Of a stretch of DNA of 6,434 nt, positions 1 to 6,174 are shown piece by piece. The notes under the pieces were generated by a model. It was given only the letters and a program-made list of their open reading frames with translations. It was not told where the DNA came from and searched no databases. Both the position numbers and the translations under genes were made by a program. The stretch's first letter is position 1, and each line of letters starts with the position of its first letter. The stretch comes from Acetobacteraceae bacterium (GTDB lineage Bacteria > Pseudomonadota > Alphaproteobacteria > Acetobacterales > Acetobacteraceae). The stretch spans positions 1 to 6,434 of the forward strand of contig DAHUXX010000084.1 of assembly GCA_027306955.1 (NCBI GenBank), in the 5' to 3' direction.

Positions 1-145
1 CGGCGGCCAGCAGCAGCAGGCGCTCCGTACCGGTCAGGACGATGGGCGCGCCACGGCGCAGTTCCGCGACGGCGCGATGGACGGCGCGCAGGGATGCAAG
101 ACGCGGGAAGGGCTCCGGGCGGGCGGGGATGGGCTGGGCGGGCAT
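1..145 (-). CDS. ribA: GTP cyclohydrolase II-like protein, N-terminal 48 residues (partial)
   Basis: The minus-strand frame opens with ATG at 145-143 and stays open for 48 codons to the left edge, so only the N-terminus is visible. The residues around 21-48 read AVHRAVAELRRGAPIVLTG followed by a run of Leu and Ala. This resembles the start of alphaproteobacterial RibA proteins, which carry an extended N-terminal domain built on an AVxRAxAELRRGxPVxL pattern. RibA converts GTP to 2,5-diamino-6-ribosylamino-pyrimidinone phosphate, the first committed step of riboflavin synthesis, in the cytoplasm. The zinc-binding cysteines and catalytic core lie outside the window, so the family rests on the N-terminal pattern alone. 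No clear Shine-Dalgarno site precedes the ATG. The gene is divergent from the response regulator. I see nothing matching an FMN riboswitch in the 200 bases upstream. Confidence 0.5.
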   Translation of the reverse strand, partial: MPAQPIPARPEPFPRLASLRAVHRAVAELRRGAPIVLTGTERLLLLAA

Positions 146-155
146 ACGGCGCAAT

Positions 156-174
156 CGTTCGCGAACGTTGTTCG
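156..174. promoter_or_regulatory. Nested palindromes upstream of ribA
   Basis: CGTTCGCGAACG at 156-167 is a perfect 12-bp palindrome. It overlaps a second inverted repeat, CGAAC-GTT-GTTCG, at 162-174. The start of ribA lies 11 bases away. Overlapping dyads this close to a start codon suggest a repressor operator. The GTTC/GAAC words recall LexA boxes. However, the alphaproteobacterial LexA box is GTTC-N7-GTTC, and here the two GTTC words are 9 bases apart, while the inverted version has 3 rather than 4 central bases. The regulator is therefore unknown. Confidence 0.35.
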
Positions 175-249
175 CCCCATGTAAGAGCAAAACCCGTCAA
201 CCGGGAGTCACCTCGGGTGCCAGCTGCCACGGAATGGCCGTAACGCTGA

Positions 250-325
250 TTTGACTTGACCCGGTGGCCTTCGCCACCACCATGGGGCCGACCCGCGGGC
301 GGCCCGGCCAGGATGCTTTGACTTG
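250..325 (+). repeat. Two direct copies of TTTGACTTG in the response-regulator upstream region
   Basis: The 9-base word TTTGACTTG occurs at 250-258 and again at 317-325, in the same orientation and 67 bases apart. The first copy continues as a tandem TTGAC TTGAC (251-260). TTGAC also resembles a sigma-70 -35 hexamer, so either copy could be part of a promoter. I see no good -10 hexamer 16-18 bases downstream of either one. The second copy ends 24 bases before the ATG of the regulator gene, which would suit autoregulation, but this is inference. Confidence 0.35.
263..278. other. Perfect 6-bp hairpin in the ribA/response-regulator intergenic region
   Basis: GGTGGC (263-268), loop CTTC (269-272) and GCCACC (273-278) form a perfect stem. 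A second possible stem pairs GGGCCG (285-290) with CGGCCC (300-305). No T run follows on either strand, so these do not look like intrinsic terminators. They may be leader structures or operator dyads. At this GC content short dyads also arise by chance. Confidence 0.3.
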
Positions 326-337
326 GCACTGCCCTCT

Positions 338-344
338 GAGAGGA
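338..344 (+). promoter_or_regulatory. Shine-Dalgarno site of the response regulator
   Basis: GAGAGGA at 338-344 ends 5 bases before the ATG at 350. It decides the start against an in-frame TTG at 323 and an in-frame ATG at 374, neither of which has a comparable site. The SD can weakly fold back on the preceding CCTC (333-336). Confidence 0.65.
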
Positions 345-349
345 CCACG

Positions 350-1078
350 ATGGTTGTGATCCGCGAGCGACCGATGCGCCCGATCCTGATCGTCGACGAC
401 GATGCCTCGGTGCGGACGCTGCTTGCCGAACAGCTCGGCCATGCCGGGGAATTCGAGCCACACCAGGCGGCGAGCCTGGGCGAGGCGGAGCGTATGGTGC
501 TTGCCTCGCCGCCGGCGTTCGACGCGATCCTGCTTGATGTCGGGCTTCCCGACGGGGATGGGCTCGCCTTCTGCGGCCGGCTGCGTCAGCTGGGCGTGCG
601 GGTGCCGATCCTTATCGTCTCAGGCCATGCGACGGAGGCGGATATCGTGCGCGGTCTCGATGCCGGCGCCAACGACTATATCGCCAAGCCGTTCCGCCTC
701 AGGGAGTTGCTGGCGCGGCTGCGCGCGCAGTTGCGCAACCACGAGCACAGCGATGACGCGACACTGCAGCTCGGCGGGTTCCGCTTCAGCGCCTCCGCCC
801 GCTCGCTGACGGATGCCGCGGGTCAGCGCATCCGGCTGACCGAGAAAGAGGCCGCGATTCTGAGATATCTCTATCGCACCGGCCCCGTCGCGGTGCCGCG
901 CGAGGCCCTGCTCGCGGCGGTGTGGGGCTACAACACCCGCGTCTCGACCCATACGCTCGAGACCCATGTCTACCGCCTGCGCCGCAAGCTCGGCGATCTC
1001 GCGGGCGAGATGATCGCGACCGAGGGCCGCGGCTACCGGCTCAACCCCGCTGCCAGGCCGGTGGCCGCCGCCGCCTGA
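350..1078 (+). CDS. OmpR/PhoB-family response regulator transcription factor
   Basis: This is a 242-residue two-component regulator with a receiver domain (about residues 10-125) and a C-terminal winged-helix DNA-binding domain (about 140-235). The receiver shows the acidic pocket D16-D18 in ILIVDDD and the phosphoacceptor D63 in LLDVGLPDGDG. It also has S91 in the LIVSGHA strand and the invariant K113 in AKPF, so all phosphorylation residues are present. The output domain has the RLTEKEAAILRYLYR start and the recognition-helix region THTLETHVYRLRRKL, followed by the wing EGRGYRL. The ATG at 350 is chosen for its Shine-Dalgarno site. The tail PAARPVAAAA is low-complexity. No histidine kinase gene adjoins it, so its signal cannot be read from the context. 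It converges on xth. I do not recognise it as a named regulator. Confidence 0.93.
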   Translation: MVVIRERPMRPILIVDDDASVRTLLAEQLGHAGEFEPHQAASLGEAERMVLASPPAFDAILLDVGLPDGDGLAFCGRLRQLGVRVPILIVSGHATEADIVRGLDAGANDYIAKPFRLRELLARLRAQLRNHEHSDDATLQLGGFRFSASARSLTDAAGQRIRLTEKEAAILRYLYRTGPVAVPREALLAAVWGYNTRVSTHTLETHVYRLRRKLGDLAGEMIATEGRGYRLNPAARPVAAAA

Positions 1079-1102
1079 CCACCTGCGCCCGCCGAGCCCC
1101 CG

Positions 1103-1906
1103 CTAATCCAGCCGGAGCGTTGCCGCGACCGGCACGTGGTCGCTGCCGCGCGGCCAGTCCCGCGCGTCCTTCAGCACCCGAACCTTTGCGACCGTATCGA
1201 GCAGGTCCGGGGTCACCCACACGTGGTCGAGCCGCCGGCCGCGATCGGAGGTCCGCCAGTCGCGGTTTCGGTAGGACCACCACGTGAAGAGGCGCTCCGG
1301 CTCTGGCATGAGATGGCGGACCGCGTCGCGGAACCCCGCGCCCAGCCAGGCGAGCAGCCCCTCGGTCTCGACCGGGGTGTGGCTCACCACGTCGAGCAAC
1401 TGGCGGTGGCTCCAGACATCGTTCTCGAGCGGCGCGATGTTGAGGTCGCCGACCAGGACGGTGCGCCTGAGGCGGCGCCGCGCGAAATGCGCCCGCGTCT
1501 CGGCGATGAAGTCGAGCTTGTGGCCGAATTTCTCGTTGGCCTCGCGATCCGGGATATCGCCGCCGGCGGGGACATAGAAATCATGCAGCTCGATCTCGCC
1601 CTCGGGCAGCGCGAGCCGTACCGCAAGGTGCCGGCAATCGCCGCGGCCGCACCAGTCGGGCGTCGTCGGCAAGGGCTTCATCGGCACGCGCGAGAAGATC
1701 GCGACCCCGTTGTAGCCCTTCATGCCGCGCCGGGCGACGTGGGGGTAGCCGAGTGCCGGGCCCAGCTCCTCGGGGAACAACTCGTCCGGCACCTTGGTTT
1801 CCTGCAGGCAGATCACGTCGGGGTCGAGGGTGTCGCGCAGCGTGCCGAGCAAGTCCCGGCGCAGCCGCAGCGAGTTGATGTTCCAGGTGGCGATGGTGAG
1901 GTCCAT
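1103..1906 (-). CDS. xth: Exodeoxyribonuclease III (AP endonuclease, EEP family)
   Basis: This is a 267-residue cytoplasmic DNA-repair nuclease. It cleaves 5' of abasic sites and has 3'-5' exonuclease and 3'-phosphatase activity in base-excision repair. The exonuclease-endonuclease-phosphatase fold is intact. It has WNIN (N9), LQETK with metal-binding E36, KGYNGVAIFSR (63-73), FYVPAGG with Y111, and GDLNIAP with D154 and N156. RLDHVWV follows near residue 229, and SDHVPV with the catalytic pair D256-H257 ends the core. Length and start (MDLTIATWNINS) are typical of the family, and the stop is TAG at 1105-1103. The Shine-Dalgarno site is weak. It converges on the response regulator with only 24 bases between them and no T-tailed hairpin. 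Its upstream side is divergent from the plsC transcription unit. Confidence 0.96.
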   Translation of the reverse strand: MDLTIATWNINSLRLRRDLLGTLRDTLDPDVICLQETKVPDELFPEELGPALGYPHVARRGMKGYNGVAIFSRVPMKPLPTTPDWCGRGDCRHLAVRLALPEGEIELHDFYVPAGGDIPDREANEKFGHKLDFIAETRAHFARRRLRRTVLVGDLNIAPLENDVWSHRQLLDVVSHTPVETEGLLAWLGAGFRDAVRHLMPEPERLFTWWSYRNRDWRTSDRGRRLDHVWVTPDLLDTVAKVRVLKDARDWPRGSDHVPVAATLRLD

Positions 1907-1936
1907 CGGCGACGCATCGCCCGAGCCGGTATTTCT

Positions 1937-1979
1937 GGCAAGGGCGGGCCGCCGACAGGCCGATCAGGCCGCCCTGGCC
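1937..1979. other. GC-rich inverted repeat upstream of xth
   Basis: AGGGCGG (1941-1947) pairs with CCGCCCT (1969-1975). After one mismatch, GGC (1937-1939) pairs with GCC (1977-1979). The 21-base loop holds further GGCC words. It lies 31-73 bases upstream of the xth ATG, so on the minus strand it could sit in the xth leader or promoter. No T run follows. Confidence 0.3.
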
Positions 1980-1984
1980 CCTTG

Positions 1985-2042
1985 CACGACGGTGGCCGAC
2001 AGCGAACGGTCAGCCTTCACGTGCTGTAAGCGTGCCGTCGTG
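1985..2042. other. Nested inverted repeat between xth and plsC
   Basis: CACGACGG (1985-1992) and CCGTCGTG (2035-2042) are perfect 8-bp arms. Between them, ACAGC (1999-2003) and GCTGT (2023-2027) form an inner 5-bp stem, and the palindrome CACGTG lies at 2018-2023. The result is a two-step cruciform or extended RNA hairpin in the divergent region. It may be an operator or a structured leader of xth. It has no T tail, so a terminator is unlikely. Confidence 0.35.
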
Positions 2043-2098
2043 TCCGCGGCTATCAGCCGGCGGCACTGTTTTCCGTTTGCCGCGGGTCCGCCATGTCT

Positions 2099-2104
2099 TT
2101 GACA
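2099..2104 (+). promoter_or_regulatory. Candidate -35 box (TTGACA) ahead of the plsC unit
   Basis: A perfect TTGACA lies in the only comparatively AT-rich stretch of this region. A start site near 2135 would put the strong SD at 2161 about 25 bases into the transcript, which is a sensible geometry. The -10 position at 17 bases reads CGTCAT, a poor match (3 of 6), so the promoter is only a candidate. Confidence 0.4.
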
Positions 2105-2160
2105 CGGGAGTTTGCGCCAATCGTCATCCCGGCTTCATTGTCCGGCACGGGCCGAAACGC

Positions 2161-2166
2161 TAGGAG
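2161..2166 (+). promoter_or_regulatory. Strong Shine-Dalgarno site for the leader ORF
   Basis: TAGGAG at 2161-2166 stands 7 bases before a GTG at 2174. It is out of frame for plsC, and no plsC-frame start codon stands at a workable spacing from it. It therefore points to the small upstream ORF rather than to plsC itself. Confidence 0.45.
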
Positions 2167-2173
2167 ATCGCTC

Positions 2174-2251
2174 GTGAGTTTCGTTCCAGCGACGATGTGG
2201 CCAGCAACGATGCGGACGGTCTCGATCTGGATGGGGGTGCTCGCGCGATGA
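2174..2251 (+). CDS. Possible 25-codon leader ORF translationally coupled to plsC
   Basis: A GTG at 2174, preceded by the TAGGAG site, opens a 25-codon frame. Its TGA (2249-2251) overlaps the plsC ATG (2248-2250) as ATGA. The peptide begins MSFVPATMWPATMR and ends SIWMGVLAR; I recognise no family. It contains an in-frame duplicated five-residue unit, PATMW then PATMR. The frame can be traced back to an ATG at 2093, giving 53 codons. That start lies upstream of the candidate -35 box and has no clear SD, so the GTG is the better choice. The ORF could deliver ribosomes to the weak plsC start by termination-reinitiation, or be a regulatory leader peptide. Evidence is limited to SD, spacing and stop-start overlap; homology would be needed to call it a real protein. 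Confidence 0.35.
   Translation: MSFVPATMWPATMRTVSIWMGVLAR
2186..2215 (+). repeat. 15-bp imperfect tandem repeat (2 copies)
   Basis: CCAGCGACGATGTGG (2186-2200) is followed directly by CCAGCAACGATGCGG (2201-2215), with 13 of 15 bases identical. The unit is five codons long in the leader frame. One difference is synonymous (GCG/GCA, Ala) and the other changes TGG to CGG (Trp to Arg). It looks like a local duplication just ahead of plsC. Confidence 0.8.
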
Positions 2252-3180
2252 GCAAGGCACCGCGCAAGCTGCGGGCGAGGGGCCATGTCCTGGCGCCGGA
2301 CATTGACCCGTTCGACGCGCTCGGACTGCGGCCGATCGACGAGGGTTGGGGCCGGACCGCGCTTGCCGTGGTCCGCGCTGCCGCGGTGGTGCTGTGGTCG
2401 CTGCTTTGCATGCCCCTCCAGTCCGTGTGCCTGCTGCTGCCCGGCGAGGCGAAGGTCGCCTTCCCGCGCGTCTACTGGCGCGGCATGTGCTTCTGCATCG
2501 GCCTGTCCCTGCGCGAGGTCCGGCTGGCCGGTTCGGAACCCTCGGGCCGGCCGGTGGTCTACATCGCCAACCATTCCTCGTGGCTCGACATCCTCGTGCT
2601 CGGCGCGCTGCTGCCCGCGGCCTTCGTCTCGAAGGGCGAGGTGCGTTCCTGGCCCGGGATCGGGCTCATCGCCCGGCTCGGCCGCACGGTGTTCGTCGAG
2701 CGCCGCCGGGCCAGCACCGGGCGCGAGCGCGACATGATGCGCGAACGTCTGGCCAGCGGGCACAACCTGATCCTGTTCCCCGAGGGCACAAGCTCGGACG
2801 GCACGCGCGTGCTGCCATTCCGCCCAACCTTCTTCGCTGCCGCAGCCCGCAGCGAGGGCGTTGCCCCAGTCGTCTGCCCGATCTCGCTGGCCTATGACCG
2901 GGTGGGTTTCCTGCCGGCCGGCCGCGCCAGCCGGCCGCTTTTCGCTTGGTACGCCGACATGGACCTCCTGCCGCATGCCTGGCGGCTGCTGCGCCAGCGC
3001 GGGCTGCGCGCCAGTGTGCTGCACACACCGGCCATGGACCCCGCGGATTTCGCCGACCGCAAGGCACTCGCCGCCGCTTCCTGGCGCGTGGTCGCCAATG
3101 GCGCCGCGACGCTGCGGCAGAACCGCGAACCAGTGATCGCCACGGTGGTTCCGGATGCGGCCGACGCCGCCTATGCATAA
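2248..3180 (+). CDS. plsC: 1-acyl-sn-glycerol-3-phosphate acyltransferase (PlsC/LPLAT family)
   Basis: This 310-residue inner-membrane acyltransferase should transfer a fatty acyl group to position 2 of lysophosphatidic acid, giving phosphatidic acid, the precursor of membrane phospholipids. Residues 37-64 (TALAVVRAAAVVLWSLL onward) form a hydrophobic membrane anchor. The catalytic HX4D motif is NHSSWLD (H109, D114). The substrate-binding motif SKGEVRSWP includes K129, followed by the FVERRR stretch and the LFPEGT motif with E179. All motifs are intact. The ATG at 2248 overlaps the stop of the leader ORF. An in-frame GTG at 2197 would add 17 residues but falls in the tandem repeat and has no SD. 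The SD of the chosen start is a weak G run at 2233-2237. Because paralogues act on other lyso-lipids, such as OlsA on lyso-ornithine lipid, the exact substrate is inferred. It heads the plus-strand run leading into miaB. Confidence 0.88.
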   Translation: MSKAPRKLRARGHVLAPDIDPFDALGLRPIDEGWGRTALAVVRAAAVVLWSLLCMPLQSVCLLLPGEAKVAFPRVYWRGMCFCIGLSLREVRLAGSEPSGRPVVYIANHSSWLDILVLGALLPAAFVSKGEVRSWPGIGLIARLGRTVFVERRRASTGRERDMMRERLASGHNLILFPEGTSSDGTRVLPFRPTFFAAAARSEGVAPVVCPISLAYDRVGFLPAGRASRPLFAWYADMDLLPHAWRLLRQRGLRASVLHTPAMDPADFADRKALAAASWRVVANGAATLRQNREPVIATVVPDAADAAYA

Positions 3181-3185
3181 CAAAA

Positions 3186-3226
3186 CCAGTGCTTGACAAA
3201 GTCACTGGCGGTGTTGCGAAAGTGAC
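3186..3226 (+). promoter_or_regulatory. Mutually exclusive hairpins in the plsC-miaB gap, with an embedded TTGACA
   Basis: CCAGTGCTT (3186-3194) and AAG plus CACTGG (3199-3208, one bulged T) form a near-perfect stem around GACA. GTCACT (3201-3206) can instead pair with AGTGAC (3221-3226), so both structures cannot form together. A perfect TTGACA (3193-3198) lies inside the first, with no good -10 downstream (GCGAAA at 17 bases). Read on the minus strand, the first hairpin is followed directly by TTTTGTT, like an intrinsic terminator, although no minus-strand gene is evident to its right. Confidence 0.4.
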
Positions 3227-3265
3227 GGCGATGCCTAGGAATTCCGCCGTCCCTTGCGCCTGACC

Positions 3266-3307
3266 CCGTCCGCGGGCGGCGCCTCGCGCCGGACGGCCAG
3301 TCCGTCC
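3266..3307 (+). promoter_or_regulatory. Second set of alternative hairpins in the miaB leader
   Basis: CCGTCCG (3266-3272) pairs perfectly with CGGACGG (3290-3296). Most of the second arm, GGACGG (3291-3296), can instead pair with CCGTCC (3302-3307) around a 5-base loop. A third option is CGGCGC-CTC-GCGCCG (3277-3291). A further stem, CCGGC/GCCGG (3307-3311/3320-3324), lies just before the miaB ATG. The arrangement is attenuator-like, but no T run follows and high GC makes chance dyads common. Confidence 0.3.
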
Positions 3308-3336
3308 CGGCCGCTGCTCGCCGGCCTGCTCCCGTC

Positions 3337-4694
3337 ATGACGACCCGCTCGCCGGCTGTCGCTGCCCCGCGGCCCAGGCGACGGCTGCATGTCATCACCT
3401 GGGGCTGTCAGATGAACGTCTACGACAGCGCGCGCATGCAGGACGTGCTCGCCCCGCTCGGCTACGCGCCGACGGAGAGGGCGGAGGACGCCGACATGGT
3501 CATCCTCAACACCTGCCATATCCGCGAGAACGCCTCGGAAAAGGTGTTTTCGGAACTGGGACGCCTGCGGCCGCTGAAGCAGGCGCGGCCGGGCATGATC
3601 TTCGCCGTCGCTGGATGCGTGGCGCAGGCCGAGGGCCCCGAGATCGTCGCGCGGGCGCCCTTCGTCGATATCGTGATGGGGCCGCAGACCTACCACCGCC
3701 TCCCTGAGATGGTCGCCCGAGCCGCCCGCGCGGCGGGGGCGGTGATCGAGACCGAGTTCCCGGCCGAGAGCAAGTTCGACCACCTGCCGGACAGCGCGGC
3801 GCCGGCCATCTCCGCCTTCCTGACCATCCAGGAGGGGTGCGACAAATTCTGCTCCTTTTGCGTTGTGCCCTATACGCGTGGGGCGGAGGCGAGCCGGCCG
3901 ATGGCGGCGGTGCTCGCCGAGGCGCGGCAACTCGTCGCGGGCGGCGCGCGCGAAATCGTGCTGCTCGGCCAGAACGTGAATGCGTGGCATGGCGATGCGG
4001 GCGGGCTCGGCCGGCTGGTCCGCGAACTCGCGGAAATCCCGGACCTGCTGCGCATCCGCTACACCACCTCGCACCCGCGCGACATGGACGACGATCTGAT
4101 CGCGGCGCATCGCGACGTGCCGGCGCTGGTGCCGTTCCTGCACCTGCCGGTGCAGTCCGGCTCCGACCGCGTGCTCGCGGCGATGAACCGTGGTCACACG
4201 GCGGACCATTACCGCCGCCTCGTGGACCGGCTGCGCGCCGCGCGGCGGGACCTCGCGCTTTCCACCGACATCATCGCCGGCCATCCCGGCGAGACCGAGG
4301 CGGATCACCAGGCCACGCTGGCGCTGATCCGCGATATCGGTTTCGCGCAGGCGTTCAGCTTCAAGTACTCGCCGCGCCCGGGTACGCCGGCCGCCGCCGC
4401 CAGGCAGATCGCGGAGGTTGAAAAAGACCGCCGCCTCGCCGAAATCCAGGGTCTGTTGCGGGACCAGCAACACGTGTTCAACCGCGCCTGCGCGGGCAAG
4501 ATGGTGAAGGTGCTGTTCACCGGGCCCGGGCGCCATCCCGGCCAGGTCGCCGGCCGTTCACCCTGGCTGCAGCCGGTGCACATGACGGGTCCGGCCTCGC
4601 TGATCGGCACTGAAACCACCGTGCGTATCGCCGAAGGACACCCCAACTCACTCGCCGCCGAACCCTTACCCCAGACCGAGGAGCTCGCCTGCGC

Positions 4695-4698
<4 letters not shown>
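3337..4698 (+). CDS. miaB: tRNA-2-methylthio-N6-dimethylallyladenosine synthase (MiaB)
   Basis: This 453-residue radical-SAM methylthiotransferase adds a methylthio group to C2 of i6A37 in tRNAs reading UNN codons. The N-terminal UPF0004 domain carries the auxiliary-cluster cysteines C24 (WGCQMN), C60 (NTCHIREN) and C94 (VAGCVAQ). The radical-SAM core has the CX3CX2C motif C168, C172, C175 in QEGCDKFCSFCVVPYTRG, plus TTSHPRD and HLPVQSGSDRVL. The last 70 or so residues form the TRAM RNA-binding domain. Length fits the family. The only possible start is the ATG at 3337: the frame is open back to 3226 without another start codon. No Shine-Dalgarno site precedes it, which is odd for a well-conserved gene. 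NTCHIREN has Asn65 where NTCxIREK is usual. Its stop overlaps the phoH start. Confidence 0.96.
4678..4683 (+). promoter_or_regulatory. Shine-Dalgarno site supporting the TTG start of phoH
   Basis: GAGGAG at 4678-4683, inside the end of miaB, stands 11 bases before the TTG at 4695. The spacing is a little long, but it is the only purine-rich site near the only available start codon. Confidence 0.5.
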
Positions 4699-5718
<1,020 letters not shown>

Positions 5719-5729
<11 letters not shown>

Positions 5730-6174
5730 TCACCCACCGCAGGCGGGATCGGACATCATCGTCGCCGACCCCGCCTGGCGGCGCGTCCATGGCATCGAGC
5801 GGCTGGTGCGGCGCGTGTGCGGTGATGCGAACGTCGTCGTGGTGCTCGATTCCGACCGCGCGGTGCGGCGGCTCAATGCCCGCCATCGCGGCCGGGACAA
5901 GCCAACCAATGTGCTGACTTTTCCGCCGGCGCCGGGTCTGGCGGGCGAGATCGTGCTCGCGCGCGGCGTGGTGGCGCGCGAGGCGGCGGCGGAGGGCAAG
6001 TGCGTCGCGGATCACACGGCGCATCTGCTGGTGCACGGGCTGCTGCACCTCGAGGGGCACGACCATCACGCCGCCGGCGAGGCGCGGCGGATGGAGATGG
6101 CGGAGACGCGGTGGCTGGCGCGGCTCGGCATGCCCAACCCATGGAAGGCGCGGCGCGCGCCGAGGCTTTCGTGA
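5719..6174 (+). CDS. ybeY: Endoribonuclease YbeY (rRNA maturation factor)
   Basis: This 151-residue zinc-dependent metalloprotein takes part in 16S rRNA 3'-end maturation and 70S ribosome quality control. The signature HGLLHLEGHDH supplies the three zinc ligands H106, H110 and H116 (H-X3-H-X5-H). RDKPTNVLTFP (59-69) is the other conserved block. The ATG at 5719 lies inside the end of phoH, with GGAGG at 5711-5715 close before it (3-base spacing). An in-frame ATG at 5650 lies deep in phoH and adds low-complexity residues, so it is rejected. Between TFP and GEIVLA there are only a few residues, a much shorter linker than in E. coli YbeY. The usual Gly-Asp of LGDI/LGDL reads Gly-Glu (E77). Both are oddities, but the active site looks complete. 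Confidence 0.93.
6162..6165 (+). promoter_or_regulatory. Shine-Dalgarno site deciding the GTG start of corC
   Basis: GAGG at 6162-6165 lies 5 bases before the GTG at 6171, while the upstream in-frame ATG at 6141 has no purine-rich site before it. Confidence 0.45.

Noticed and set aside
146..349. FMN riboswitch upstream of ribA
   Set aside because: I could not find the conserved FMN-element blocks on the minus strand in this interval.
1060..1083. GGTGG/CCACC stem across the response-regulator stop codon as a terminator
   Set aside because: Only five pairs with a 14-base loop and no T run on either strand.
1136..2029. A 297-codon plus-strand frame over xth
   Set aside because: It is antisense to xth, which has every catalytic residue; the plus-strand product looks like reverse-frame translation.
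2053..2127. A 24-codon minus-strand ORF starting MTIGANSRV between xth and plsC
   Set aside because: It has no good SD, no recognisable family and no supporting context. It is the tail of the plsC antisense frame.
2053..3183. A 376-codon open minus-strand frame antisense to plsC
   Set aside because: It mirrors plsC in a GC-rich genome where antisense frames lack stops by composition. plsC has all family motifs and the antisense product shows none.
3231..3263. A 10-codon ORF (MPRNSAVPCA) in the miaB leader
   Set aside because: It has only a weak purine stretch upstream and no codon runs typical of attenuator leader peptides; an ORF this short is expected by chance.
3235..4536. A 433-codon open minus-strand frame antisense to miaB
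   Set aside because: His- and Arg-rich composition with no recognisable motif; it is a shadow of the miaB codon bias.
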